A stretch of DNA of 64,000 nt from positions 6,302,962-6,366,961 of the forward strand of contig NZ_CP114903.1 in assembly GCF_027497255.1 (NCBI RefSeq). The letters run 5' to 3'. Under the pieces are notes generated by a model that saw nothing but the letters and a program-made list of their open reading frames with translations, did not search any database and had not been told where the DNA came from. This document shows, one piece after another, positions 9,204-17,845 of this stretch. The translations under genes were made by a program, and so were the position numbers. How positions within the stretch are numbered: position 1 is the stretch's first letter; each line of letters opens with the position of its first letter. This stretch comes from Micromonospora sp. WMMD882 (lineage in GTDB: Bacteria; Actinomycetota; Actinomycetes; Mycobacteriales; Micromonosporaceae).

Positions 9204-10132
9204 GCCTGCTGTCCTCCGTGCCGGGCGATCAGGTCCCGAGCGGCCGGCAGGTCGTCCGGGGTGTTCAGGGTGACGATCTCGGGGAGCGCGACGGAGCCCT
9301 TGTACTCGCGCTTGATCAGACCGGCCAGCGTGCCGGCCGGGGGCAGCTCGATCACCGCGGTCACCCCCAGGTCGACCAGGCTGGCCATGCACAGATCCCA
9401 GCGCACCGGCGCGGTGACCTGCCGGACCAGCCGCCGCACCAGGTCACGGCCCTGCCCCACGGCGGCCCCGTCGAGGTTGGAGAGCAGGACCCGGGCCGGG
9501 TCGTCGACGGTGATCCCGTCGGCGAGCGCGGTCAGCGTCGCCTCGGCCGGAGCCATGTACGGGGTGTGGAACGCGCCGGCGACCTTGAGCCGCATGATCC
9601 GGGCGCCGGTCGGCGGCTCGGCGGCGAGCCGGTCGATCCCCTCGCTCGCGCCGGCCGCGACGACCTGGCCGGTGGCGTTGCGGTTGGCCGGGTGCAGCCC
9701 GTGCTTCTCGATCACGGTGAGCACCTCTTCGGCGTCACCGCCCAGCACCGCCGCCATGCCCGTCGGCTCGACCGCGCAGGCCGCCGCCATCTCCCGGCCA
9801 CGCACCCCGGCGAGCGCGATCGCGGCCTCCGCCGACAGCGCTCCGGCCAGGGCGGACGCGCCCAGCTCGCCGACGCTGTGCCCGGCGGTGAGCCCCACGT
9901 CGTGCATCGGCAGGTGCTCGGCGGCGAGCAGCGACGCCGCGACGAGCAACGGTTGGGTCCGGGCGGTGTCCCTGATCTCGTCCGCGTCGGCGGTGACGCC
10001 GAGGTGCAGCAGGTCGACCCCGGTGAGCGCCGACCACCAGCGCAGCCGCGCCTCGGCGCCGGGAAGGCCGAGCCACGGGGTCAGGAAGCCGGGTTTCTGC
10101 GAACCCTGGCCTGGAGAGAGTACGGCGAGCAC
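9200..10132 (-). CDS. fabD: malonyl-CoA:ACP transacylase (FabD)
   Basis: A 310-residue acyltransferase opening MLAVLSPGQGSQKPGF. The nucleophile S86 lies in GHSVGEL and the catalytic H189 in GAFHTPYM. It loads malonyl groups onto ACP and is the first gene of the operon. The start is GTG 10132 with AAGGAG/GGAGAG about 8-11 bases upstream. Regulation is probably by FasR, encoded just upstream. Confidence 0.95.
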   Translation of the reverse strand: MLAVLSPGQGSQKPGFLTPWLGLPGAEARLRWWSALTGVDLLHLGVTADADEIRDTARTQPLLVAASLLAAEHLPMHDVGLTAGHSVGELGASALAGALSAEAAIALAGVRGREMAAACAVEPTGMAAVLGGDAEEVLTVIEKHGLHPANRNATGQVVAAGASEGIDRLAAEPPTGARIMRLKVAGAFHTPYMAPAEATLTALADGITVDDPARVLLSNLDGAAVGQGRDLVRRLVRQVTAPVRWDLCMASLVDLGVTAVIELPPAGTLAGLIKREYKGSVALPEIVTLNTPDDLPAARDLIARHGGQQA

Positions 10133-10246
10133 CCCTATGACTCTCCTTGATACTCGTGGGTCATGCGTTGTCGACAGACACCAAACCGCACTAGATGCTT
10201 TGGAGGGATCCTACAAACATCCCTGGTGACCCCGCTGATCAGCGGG
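10133..10246 (-). promoter_or_regulatory. fabD leader/promoter region; palindrome over the fasR stop codon
   Basis: This short gap between fasR and fabD should hold the fab promoter and FasR target. A perfect 16-bp palindrome, CCCGCTGATCAGCGGG (10231-10246), overlaps the fasR stop codon and could act as terminator or operator. A TAGGAT hexamer on the minus strand near 10220 is a possible -10. FasR control of a fab promoter is known in Streptomyces coelicolor; the exact site here is not resolved. Confidence 0.5.
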
Positions 10247-11462
10247 TTTCTGCCCGCCCACCGCCCACGGTGGGTGTAACCGAGGTCACCGGATCGAGCC
10301 GGCCCACGGTCAGCGCCACCTGCAGGGCGAACGCCTCCCGGGGGATCAACGGGGACAGCCCGGTCACCTCGGCGATCCGACGCAGCCGGTAACGAACGGT
10401 GTTCGGGTGCACGAACAGCGTACGGGCCGTGCTCTCCAGCACCCCGCCGGCGGCGAGGAACGCGTCCAGGGTCTCCAGCAGCTCACCGCCGGCCCGGACC
10501 AGGGTGGCGTAGCAGTCGTGACGCAGCCGCCGCCGGGCCTCGGCGTCCCCGGCCAGCGCCCGCTCGGGCAGCAGCTCACCGGCCGGCACCGGGCGGGGCG
10601 CGGCCGGCCAGGCCGGAGCGGCCCGGTAACCGGCCAGCGCGGCGCGGGCCGACTCGGTCGCCTCGTCCAGGCTCGGCACGGCCGGGCCGACCACCACCGG
10701 CCCCTCGCCGAACGCGGGCAGCAGCTTCGCGCTGGCGGCCAGCGGATCGGCCGCCCCGCCGAGCACCACCACCAGCCGGTCGCCGTGCACCCCGCCGATC
10801 ACCTCCACCCGGATCCGGCGGGCCAGCCGGTAGACGGTGTGCAGCACGGCCGCCACCTCGCCACCGGGGGAGCGGCCCACCGCCACCGCCACCGGGGGCG
10901 CGTCCGCCCAGCCCAGCGCGGCGGCCCGGCTGGCCAGCACGTCCGAGGAGTCGCCGCGCAGCAGCGCGTCCACCAGGAGGGCCTGGAGCCGGGCGTCCCA
11001 CGCCCCCCGCGTCTCGGCGGCCCGCGCGTACGCCCGGGCGGCGGCGAACGCGATCTCCCGGGAGAAACGCAGCACCACCTCGCGGAGCTGCTGCTCCTCG
11101 CCGTCGGCGGCCAAGTCCGGGACCTGCTCCTCGACCACGTCGATGGTGACCTTGATCAACGCGACGGTGTGCTGGAGGCTGATCGACCGGGCGAGGGCCT
11201 GCGGGGCGGTGGCGAAGACGTCGTCGGAGACCTCCTGGGTGCTGTCCGCCCGACCGCCGCCGTCGCGCAGCCACTGCACCAGCGACCGGACGCCGGCCTG
11301 CGCCACCAGCATCACCCAGGAGCGCTGCTCGGCCGGCAGCGCCCGGAACCAGGGCAGCGTCTCGTCCATCCGGGCCACGCTGGCGGTGGCCAGGGCCCCC
11401 GCCGCCCGTTCGATCCGGCGCAGCGTGGCCCGCAGCCCGACGGACTCCGGCTCGCTCACCAC
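10239..11462 (-). CDS. fasR: FasR-type PucR/CdaR-family transcriptional regulator
   Basis: A 407-residue regulator with an N-terminal all-alpha region, a central GGDEF-like/CdaR domain and a C-terminal PucR helix-turn-helix (LESTARTLFVHPNTVRYRLRRIAEVTGL, residues ~350-380). Its position directly before fabD-fabH-acpP-fabF matches S. coelicolor fasR, an activator of that operon. Two adjacent GTG codons (11462, 11459) can start it; CAGGCT lies 6 bases before the first, so the mRNA may be leaderless. It is divergent from the PAP2 gene. Confidence 0.9.
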   Translation of the reverse strand: MVSEPESVGLRATLRRIERAAGALATASVARMDETLPWFRALPAEQRSWVMLVAQAGVRSLVQWLRDGGGRADSTQEVSDDVFATAPQALARSISLQHTVALIKVTIDVVEEQVPDLAADGEEQQLREVVLRFSREIAFAAARAYARAAETRGAWDARLQALLVDALLRGDSSDVLASRAAALGWADAPPVAVAVGRSPGGEVAAVLHTVYRLARRIRVEVIGGVHGDRLVVVLGGAADPLAASAKLLPAFGEGPVVVGPAVPSLDEATESARAALAGYRAAPAWPAAPRPVPAGELLPERALAGDAEARRRLRHDCYATLVRAGGELLETLDAFLAAGGVLESTARTLFVHPNTVRYRLRRIAEVTGLSPLIPREAFALQVALTVGRLDPVTSVTPTVGGGRAETR

Positions 11463-11530
11463 GGCCTAAGCCTGACACGCGCCCCGCAGGTCACCGTGCC
11501 CCAGCCCCCCTGCCGTGCCATCATGCGGCG

Positions 11531-12187
11531 ATGATCGCCCGTCCGCCCCTGTCCGTGCCGCTGTCCGCCCTGGCCGGCCTCGTGCTGCTGACGATTCTGG
11601 TCGTCGCGGGCTGGCCGCCGCTGGACCGCGCCGACCACGCGGTGAGCGAGACCTTCCGGGCGTACGGCGACCGCGCCCCAGCCCTGGTCGCGGCGCTGCG
11701 GATCCTCACCGACGTGGCCGCCACCGTCCCCTTCCTGCTCGCCGGGCTGACCGCCGCGATCGCCCTGGCGGCGCGCGGACGTCGCCCGGCGGCGGTGTGC
11801 TGCGCCACGGTCACCGTGGTCGTGCCGGCGCTGTGGGGCCTGGGCCACTGGCTGCTGCGCCACCCCCGCCCGCTGGACGGGTTCGTCACCGTGCACAGCA
11901 ACGGCTTCCCGAGCGGGCACACCAGCAACGCGGTGGCCGCCGCGCTCACCGTCGTGCTGCTGCTCTGGCCCCGGCTGACCCGGACCGGGCGGACGGTGGT
12001 GGCGCTCGGCGCGGTCGGGTTCGCGCTCTTCGTCAGCCTGACCCGGGTCGCGTTGCTGGCGCACTGGCCGGCCGACGTGCTCGGCGGCTGGCTGCTGGCG
12101 CTGACCGTCGTCCCGCTGGCCGCCCGGCTGGGCACGCGCGTCGTCCGGGACAGCGCCGCGACCGCCTCCGCCACCCGTTCGGACTGA
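11531..12187 (+). CDS. PAP2-family membrane phosphatase
   Basis: A 218-residue protein with about five or six membrane helices and the three PAP2 phosphatase motifs: R113-P114 in HWLLRHPRP, PSGH at 127-130, and R172...H178...D182 in SLTRVALLAHWPAD. The Lys expected seven residues before R113 is His106, a deviation from consensus. Family members dephosphorylate lipid phosphates such as phosphatidate or undecaprenyl pyrophosphate on the outer membrane face. CATCAT 6 bases before the ATG suggests a leaderless start. Confidence 0.87.
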   Translation: MIARPPLSVPLSALAGLVLLTILVVAGWPPLDRADHAVSETFRAYGDRAPALVAALRILTDVAATVPFLLAGLTAAIALAARGRRPAAVCCATVTVVVPALWGLGHWLLRHPRPLDGFVTVHSNGFPSGHTSNAVAAALTVVLLLWPRLTRTGRTVVALGAVGFALFVSLTRVALLAHWPADVLGGWLLALTVVPLAARLGTRVVRDSAATASATRSD

Positions 12188-12387
12188 GCGCCCGGGTGGG
12201 CCGGTCGTGGCGCGGTGTTTACGCATGCGACGTACCGCGCGACGCCGCCGGCCAGTACGGTGACAGGGCACGGCGCAATTCGTGGAACTTCCATGAACGG
12301 CGATGGTGCGTCGCCGGCGGGGTCGACCCGACGGCAGGCGCGAGAAGTGGATCGCCTGCGGGCGAAGGCGAGCGTGAGGAGACCGCA
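12188..12387 (+). promoter_or_regulatory. upstream region with TGGAACTTCCA palindrome
   Basis: This 200-base gap contains TACGGT near 12256 as a possible -10, then the perfect 11-bp palindrome TGGAACTTCCA (12283-12293), placed like an operator in the 5' leader of the gene at 12388. Confidence 0.35.
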
Positions 12388-12726
12388 ATGGCGCACGGGG
12401 AGGCCGAGCACGGTTGCGTCCAGGGGGACCCGGCCCGCCCGGCGCACCCTGACCCGCAGGGCTCCGGCAAGCCTCACGGCCACCGACGGTCGCCCCTGGG
12501 CCCGCCGCCGGTGGGCTCGCCGCCGGCCGAGCCGACCGCTCGGCCCGTCGAGGAGGACGCGCCGGTGCCCCGGCCCAGGGTCGCCGAATGCATCGACCCG
12601 GAGCCGGCGTCGCAGCCGTCCTGCCGGAGCGAACAGCCCGGTTGGGCCGGCGCGCACCGGCACGGACCGGTGCGGCCGAGCCAGCGCGCGAGCCGCCGGG
12701 AGCGCCCGCCGCGTCGGTGGTGCTGA
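12388..12726 (+). CDS. hypothetical Pro/Arg-rich protein (112 aa)
   Basis: ATG 12388 follows GAGGAG by 6 bases, and the frame has about 90% G/C at third positions, which supports translation. The product is low-complexity: many Pro, Arg, His and Glu residues, three Cys in the second half plus one near the start, no membrane segment and no recognisable domain. I know no homologue. It may be a disordered protein or a spurious frame; the ribosome site is the main support. Confidence 0.4.
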   Translation: MAHGEAEHGCVQGDPARPAHPDPQGSGKPHGHRRSPLGPPPVGSPPAEPTARPVEEDAPVPRPRVAECIDPEPASQPSCRSEQPGWAGAHRHGPVRPSQRASRRERPPRRWC

Positions 12727-12785
12727 CCGCTCACGTCAGTGGCGGGCCCTGCGGGTAGCGTGACCGACGTCACTGTCGGCAGTGG

Positions 12786-13427
12786 TCAGCGGGTACGACG
12801 TCGGATCAGCAGGGCGATGCCGGCCAGGCCGATCGTGATGGTGACCACCACGCCCGCGTTCAGCAGCAACAGCCGCTGCAACTCGCCGAGCGCCTCGTCG
12901 AGGTCACGCCCGGGATCCAGCGACTCCTCGGGGATCATCCGCTCACCACCGCCGACCCCGCCGCTGACCGTCTCGACCTGCCGGGGCAGGGGCACCCCGG
13001 CCGTCCGCAGCGTCTCCGACATGTTGAGCCGGCCGAGGAACCAGCCGTCCCGGGCCTTGCGCCCGTCGGGCTGCTTGGCCGGGCGGAACGCCCGCGGGCC
13101 GCCCTTGGCGAGCGGGTAGAGGTCGAAGGTCTGTTTCGCCTTGTCCCCGGCGAGCACCACGACCGTGTACTTCGGACCGAGATCGGCCGCCTTCGGGCCG
13201 GACGCTTCGCCGGTGGCGGCGAACCAACTGACCTGGTCGATGACCGCGGTCACGTGCGCGGCGTCCGTCTCGACCCGCAACCGGAGCGGCTCGGTCAGCC
13301 CCTCGCCGGTGATGTCCACCCCGGGCGGTGGTGGTTTCGGGGCCGCCGCGGCGACGCTGACCGGCGCCAACACGACCAGCATCACGCCGATCGCCGCACC
13401 GAGCAGTCGACTCACCCTCCGGACCAT
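12786..13427 (-). CDS. secreted, C-terminally anchored hypothetical protein
   Basis: 213 residues. There is an N-terminal signal peptide (RRVSRLLGAAIGVMLVVLAPVSVAAAA), an extracellular domain of ~150 residues, and a single C-terminal helix (LLLLNAGVVVTITIGLAGIALLI) followed by RRRTR as stop-transfer. The ATG at 13427 has GAGGAGG upstream. I do not recognise the family. It is divergently arranged with the CopC-like gene, which has the same signal-peptide/C-terminal-anchor architecture, so the two may act together at the cell surface. Confidence 0.75.
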   Translation of the reverse strand: MVRRVSRLLGAAIGVMLVVLAPVSVAAAAPKPPPPGVDITGEGLTEPLRLRVETDAAHVTAVIDQVSWFAATGEASGPKAADLGPKYTVVVLAGDKAKQTFDLYPLAKGGPRAFRPAKQPDGRKARDGWFLGRLNMSETLRTAGVPLPRQVETVSGGVGGGERMIPEESLDPGRDLDEALGELQRLLLLNAGVVVTITIGLAGIALLIRRRTR

Positions 13428-13652
13428 CGCCGCCTCCTCGCCCCGTTTCGATGGATGGCCTTGCCGCAGGTCACGTGCTGACTGGAGATGGCACGACCGA
13501 GTCCCACCGGACCGGGCCTCCATCTCAAAGACTCCGCCGAACGTTGCCTGGTTGCAGCTTCCCGATCAGTATTTGGAACTATCTGCGATCTCGGTCCGAC
13601 TAACAACCAGACGTTCGACCGGTGGGCGGATCGTACCGTTACGGAGGAAAGC

Positions 13653-14264
13653 ATGGGGGGCGGAGTCCCACGAGTGGCGGCTGGCTGGCTGGTCGCGATC
13701 GTCATGGCGCTCGGTGTGGCCTTGTGGCCGGCGGCGCCGGCCGCCGCGCACAACTCGCTGACCGGCAGCGACCCGCGTGACGGCGCGCGGTTGGCGCAGC
13801 CACCGACCCGGGTCGAGCTGCGATTCCTCGCCCGGCTCGATCCGAAGACGACGAAGATCACATTGACCGGGCCGGACGACGTGCCCGCGTCCCGGGGCGC
13901 CCCGACCTTCGAGGGCTCCCGGGTCCGGGTGGCGTTCGCGCCGGGCGCGGCCGGCCGCTACACCGTCGCCTACCAGGTCGCCTCGTCCGACGGCCATCCG
14001 ATCAAGGGCGAGATCCGCTTCACGGTGACCACCGGCACGCCGGCCGACCCGTCGCCGACGACCGCCTCGCCCACGCCCTCCGCGGAACCGTCCACGCCGG
14101 CCGCCCCGACCGACGTGGCCACCACCGCGCCGGCCGTGGAGCCGGCGGCCGACTCCGCCGACGACGGTGGCCCGCCGGTCTGGCCCTGGGTTGTCGGAGC
14201 CGTCGCCGTGCTGGCCGCGCTCGCGGGCGGGCTCCTGGCCCGCCGCCGCTCCACGACGCGCTAG
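13653..14264 (+). CDS. CopC-domain protein with C-terminal membrane anchor
   Basis: 203 residues. After a signal peptide (LVAIVMALGVALWPAAPAAA) the mature chain begins at the His of AHNSLTGSDP, the usual copper-ligand position of CopC. The second His-containing motif SSDGHPIKGEIRF is also present. A Pro/Thr/Ala linker follows, then one membrane helix (WPWVVGAVAVLAALAGGLLA) and RRR. It probably binds copper on the outer face of the membrane. GGAGG precedes ATG 13653. There is no CopD gene beside it. Confidence 0.85.
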   Translation: MGGGVPRVAAGWLVAIVMALGVALWPAAPAAAHNSLTGSDPRDGARLAQPPTRVELRFLARLDPKTTKITLTGPDDVPASRGAPTFEGSRVRVAFAPGAAGRYTVAYQVASSDGHPIKGEIRFTVTTGTPADPSPTTASPTPSAEPSTPAAPTDVATTAPAVEPAADSADDGGPPVWPWVVGAVAVLAALAGGLLARRRSTTR

Positions 14265-14405
14265 CCACCGCCATCGCTGCCGCCATCGCTGCCGCCACCG
14301 CCACCGCCACCGCCACCGCCACCGCCACCGCCGTCGCTGCCGTCGCCGGTGCCGGTGCTGTCGGTGCCGGTTGTCACTGTCGTTGTTGCCGGTGCTGTCG
14401 CTGCC
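14265..14405. repeat. GCCACC hexanucleotide and related low-complexity repeat
   Basis: Directly after the CopC stop codon come about six tandem CCACCG/GCCACC units flanked by degenerate ATCGCTGCC and GTCGCTGCC variants, running into GGTGCTGTCG-type repeats. All frames give simple Arg/His or Ala/Val runs with no ribosome site, so I read it as non-coding simple sequence. Confidence 0.75.
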
Positions 14406-14660
14406 GCGCGTGCCCCGGACACCGCCGGCGCCGGGGTCCCGGCGGCGTCCCGACCTCGCAGGCGGGCGGGCGGGAGAGGGGTGCGCGACAGAGACTGTCG
14501 AGCTGCCCCATATTCGGGGCAGAGGCATCGGGCCGCGACGGAAAGGACGGCCGCCGTCGCGGACGTCGCCCGACTCCGTGGCCCGTTCTGTGTCGGCAGC
14601 GCCCGCCGTCGGCAGCGCCCGCCGAGACGGCTGGTGGGTGGCGGTGGGGCGGTGGGGCCG
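14406..14660. other. intergenic stretch with a 16-bp direct repeat
   Basis: No gene is seen between the hexamer repeat and the gltX stop. It contains two adjacent copies of GTCGGCAGCGCCCGCC (14592-14623). Confidence 0.5.
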
Positions 14661-16070
14661 TCAGGGGAGGCGGACCCGGGCGGCGCGCAGCCGCGCCAGG
14701 GCGCGCTCGCGGCCGAGCACCTCCAGCGACTCGAACAGCGGCAGCCCGACGGTACGGCCGGTCACCGCGACCCGGACCGGGGCCTGGGCCTTGCCGAGCT
14801 TGAGCCCCCGTTCGGCGCCCACCGCCTCCAGGGTCGACTTGAGCGTCTCCGCGTCCCAGGAGGTCAGCGTCTCGTATGCGGCCACGGTGGCGTCCAGCAG
14901 GTCGCCCGCGCCCTCCTTCATGGCCTTCGCCCACGCCGCCTCGTCGATCAGCGGGGACTCGACGAAGAGGAAGTCGACGTTCGGCACGATCTCGCTGAGC
15001 ACCGCGATCCGGGTCTGCGCCAGCGGGGCGACCGCCGCGAAGGCGTCCGCGTCGAACTCGGCCGGCTGCCACGGCGGCGGCGCGATGGTGTCGGTGCCGG
15101 TGAGCCACGGCCGGCAGGCGTCGACGAAGTCCTCGACCGACAGCGCCCGGATGTACTCCCCGTTGAACGCGCGCAGCTTCTTCTCGTCGAAGAAGGCGGG
15201 GGAGGGGTTCACCTCCGACAGTCGGAACTCCTCCTCGATCACCGACCAGGGCACGATCTCCCGGTCGCCGGAGGGGGCCCAACCGAGCAGCATCAGATAG
15301 TTGCGCATGGCGTCGGCGAGGTAGCCCTCGTCCCGGTACGCCTCCAGGGCGACCTTGTCGCGGCGCTTGGAGAGCTTCTGTCGCTTCTCGTTGACCACCA
15401 CCGGCACGTGCGCCCAGACCGGCGGCTCGACGCCTAGGGCGTCCCAGAGCAACTGCTGCTTGGGGGTGTTCGGCAGGTGCTCCTCGGCGCGGATCACGTG
15501 GGTGATGCCCATCGTCATGTCGTCGACGACGTTGGCGAGCAGGAACACCGGGGAGCCGTCACCCCGGGCGATCACGAAATCCTCGATCAGTCGGTTCTCG
15601 AAGGTCGGCTTGCCCCGGATCAGGTCGACCACCACGGTCACGCCCTCGTCGGGCGTACGGAAGCGCAGCGCCCGCCCCTCGCCCGACGGCAGGCCGCGGT
15701 CCCGGCAGAAGCCGTCGTAGCCGGCGTACTGCGAGCCGGCGCGGGCCTGCGCCGCCTCCCGGGTGCAGTCGCAGTAGTACGCCCGGCCCGACTCGTGCAG
15801 CCGGCGGGCGGCGGCGCGGTGCTCCTCGGCGTTCTGCGACTGGAAGTACGGCCCCTCGTACGAGCCGCGCTCGATGCCGATCCAGTCCAGCGCGGACAGG
15901 ATGCCCTCGGTCCACTCCGGCCGGTTGCGGGCGGCGTCGGTGTCCTCGACGCGCAGCACGAACACTCCGCCCTGCTGCTTGGCGTAGATCCAGTTCTGGA
16001 GCGCCGAGCGGGCGCCACCGACGTGGAACATACCGGTCGGAGAGGGGGCGAATCGCACGCGTACCGTCAC
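14661..16070 (-). CDS. gltX: glutamyl-tRNA synthetase
   Basis: A 469-residue class I aminoacyl-tRNA synthetase. The HIGH signature appears as [13 protein letters not shown] at residues 9-21 and the KMSKS loop as KLSKR at 232-236. Conserved [18 protein letters not shown] and [15 protein letters not shown] lie between them. GTG 16070 gives the standard N-terminus [13 protein letters not shown]. It charges tRNA-Glu, and in organisms lacking GlnRS it also charges tRNA-Gln for amidation. It is monocistronic. Confidence 0.95.
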   Translation of the reverse strand: MTVRVRFAPSPTGMFHVGGARSALQNWIYAKQQGGVFVLRVEDTDAARNRPEWTEGILSALDWIGIERGSYEGPYFQSQNAEEHRAAARRLHESGRAYYCDCTREAAQARAGSQYAGYDGFCRDRGLPSGEGRALRFRTPDEGVTVVVDLIRGKPTFENRLIEDFVIARGDGSPVFLLANVVDDMTMGITHVIRAEEHLPNTPKQQLLWDALGVEPPVWAHVPVVVNEKRQKLSKRRDKVALEAYRDEGYLADAMRNYLMLLGWAPSGDREIVPWSVIEEEFRLSEVNPSPAFFDEKKLRAFNGEYIRALSVEDFVDACRPWLTGTDTIAPPPWQPAEFDADAFAAVAPLAQTRIAVLSEIVPNVDFLFVESPLIDEAAWAKAMKEGAGDLLDATVAAYETLTSWDAETLKSTLEAVGAERGLKLGKAQAPVRVAVTGRTVGLPLFESLEVLGRERALARLRAARVRLP

Positions 16071-16348
16071 GCCCCCAGCGTACGGCCGCCCGTCGCCGGG
16101 GCGCGGAGGGGGCCCGGCCCGGCCGGGCCGCCGACGTGGACCGGGAGGTAACGCGGTCGGGAGGCCGGGAGGCGTCCGGCGTGGGCCGGGAGGTTCCCCG
16201 GGCGCGTGGAGCTGGAGCCCTATAGGCGGGGGCCGGACATCTGGCAAGGGTTGTCGGCGTGTCTTTTCGGGAATCCGTCCCTTTAAGTCCGATTTAGCGC
16301 ATAGAGTGCCGAATATCGTGGGATGTCCGCAGTGGGGGAAAGATAGAC

Positions 16349-16801
16349 ATGATCCTCGTGGAACGCAGTGCGCACGTGGCGGCGCCGGTGGAAGCGGTCT
16401 GGGACGTGGTGCAGCGGGCCGAGCAGTTGCCGGCCTGGCTGGCCGGCGTCCGCGCGGCCGAGGTGCTCTCCGGAGAGGGCTACGGCCGCCGGCAACGGGT
16501 CCAGGCCGGGCGGGGCGCGGCGCACGAGGCGGAGGTGATCGCCTACCAGGAGCCCCACCTGATCGGCTGGCGGGAACGGGCCAAGGGCGCCGGCGCGCGG
16601 GCGGAGGCCCGCACCGAGATCTACGTCCAGCTCACCCCGAACGAGGAGGACGAGGCCGGCGGCACCGTGGTGCGCCTGATCGTCGTCCGCTGGCCGGCCG
16701 GCCCGGTGAAGGCGGCCCTGCTCCGGCTCGGTCTGCGTCGGGTCGGCGCCGACCTGGAGGACTCGCTCGCCCGGCTGACCGACCTGGCCGCCGTCGGTTG
16801 A
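16349..16801 (+). CDS. SRPBCC/polyketide cyclase-like protein
   Basis: A 150-residue START/SRPBCC-fold protein: N-terminal [28 protein letters not shown] is the typical opening strand-helix pair, and [28 protein letters not shown] is the long C-terminal helix. Such proteins bind hydrophobic ligands in a central cavity. Nothing around it suggests a pathway. AT-rich DNA near 16290-16315 is the likely promoter region. Confidence 0.8.
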   Translation: MILVERSAHVAAPVEAVWDVVQRAEQLPAWLAGVRAAEVLSGEGYGRRQRVQAGRGAAHEAEVIAYQEPHLIGWRERAKGAGARAEARTEIYVQLTPNEEDEAGGTVVRLIVVRWPAGPVKAALLRLGLRRVGADLEDSLARLTDLAAVG

Positions 16802-16834
16802 GCCGGGCTTCGGTCAGGCGTCACCCGCGACGGC

Positions 16835-16871
16835 GGTGGCCCGGAGTTCCCGCCAGGAACTCCGGGCCACC
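16835..16871. terminator. bidirectional terminator hairpin
   Basis: Perfect 16-bp arms GGTGGCCCGGAGTTCC / GGAACTCCGGGCCACC with a 5-base loop, placed between the SRPBCC gene (+) and the convergent gene at 16919. Confidence 0.75.
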
Positions 16872-16918
16872 GTCGCTCGTCACCGACCCGGCCCGCCGGG
16901 CGGTCGCCGTCGGGGCGC

Positions 16919-17845
16919 TCAGACGGTCACCGTGAACGCGGCCACCCGTACCTGGTCGAGGTGGCGGAACTCGAAGAACAGCCGGTAGGTGCCGGCGGAC
17001 GGCACGGTCACCCCGAACGCCACCACCGAGCTGGGCTGACTCGCCGCCGCCGGGTGCACGTGCAGGTACGCCAGGTCGCCCTGACGCAGCGCCACCAGGT
17101 GCCCGAACGCGCCCAGGTGCGGCTGCAGGTCGTTCACCGGCGCGCCGTCGCGCCCCAGCCACACCAGCACCTGGTTGGCCGCGCCGGCCCGCAGACCGCC
17201 GTCCAGGGTCACCGTGTAGCCGTCCACCAGCACGGTCTCCTCCGGCGGCGGCAGCGGCGTCGCCGCGTACCGGCCGGGGACCGGCACGTCCACGCCCAGG
17301 GTGACCTGGCCGGGCGCGCCCTCCGGCCAGAAGTCGGCGACGGCCCGCAGCGGGCCGGGCACGGCCGGGGTGACGGCCACCCGCCAGACGCCGGCCGGCG
17401 ACATCTCCGGGTGGACGTGCTGGTAGCCGGAGAGGTCCCGGCCGACCAGCACCAGGTGCATCCGCCGCTCGTGGTTCTCCCGGAACGCGGTCAGCGTCAC
17501 GCCGTCCGCGTCGACGATCCGGAACGTCAGCTCACCCGGCCGGCCGGCGGTCAGCCGCGCCTGGTCCACGGCGAGCGTCCACCCGTCCCGGGACACCTCC
17601 AGCCCGCCGGGTCCGTGGCCCACGTGGGCGCTCGGGCCCGGCGCGGCGCGGACCGGCCCGCCGGCCGGTCCGCCGGCCCGTCCGGCGAGGAAGCCCACCG
17701 CCAGGGTCAGGCCGAGCGCCAGCGCCGCCGCCACGTACCGCCAGGCGGGCGGGGTGGCCGGCGGCGGCCCGGACGGGTCGGCGGGGCGGGGGCGCCCCGG
17801 ACGGGACGCCCCCTCGGCGAGCGTGGTCGACCCGGTCGTCGTCAC
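16919..17845 (-). CDS. membrane-anchored His-rich extracellular protein
   Basis: 308 residues. A short Pro/Ser-rich cytoplasmic head is followed by one membrane helix near residue 35-60 (YVAAALALGLTLAVGFLAGRAGG) and a beta-rich extracellular part. Several His clusters stand out: AHVGHG, MHLVLV, YQHVHPEMSP, FGHLVAL and YLHVHPAAA, suggesting metal binding. I do not recognise a named family, though the pattern resembles actinobacterial proteins linked to copper or heavy-metal handling. GTG 17845 overlaps the stop of the upstream gene (GTGA), so both are one operon. Confidence 0.8.
   Translation of the reverse strand: MTTTGSTTLAEGASRPGRPRPADPSGPPPATPPAWRYVAAALALGLTLAVGFLAGRAGGPAGGPVRAAPGPSAHVGHGPGGLEVSRDGWTLAVDQARLTAGRPGELTFRIVDADGVTLTAFRENHERRMHLVLVGRDLSGYQHVHPEMSPAGVWRVAVTPAVPGPLRAVADFWPEGAPGQVTLGVDVPVPGRYAATPLPPPEETVLVDGYTVTLDGGLRAGAANQVLVWLGRDGAPVNDLQPHLGAFGHLVALRQGDLAYLHVHPAAASQPSSVVAFGVTVPSAGTYRLFFEFRHLDQVRVAAFTVTV

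Noticed and set aside
6704..10132. Polyketide synthase-type ketosynthase cluster
   Set aside because: Gene order fabD-fabH-acpP-fabF with FasR, complete FabH triad and single small ACP identify housekeeping fatty acid synthesis.
13428..13652. ECF sigma-factor promoter (GGAAC near 13577) for the CopC-like gene
   Set aside because: A GGAAC -35-like motif is present but no convincing CGTC/GTT -10 at 16-18 bases; evidence too weak to list.
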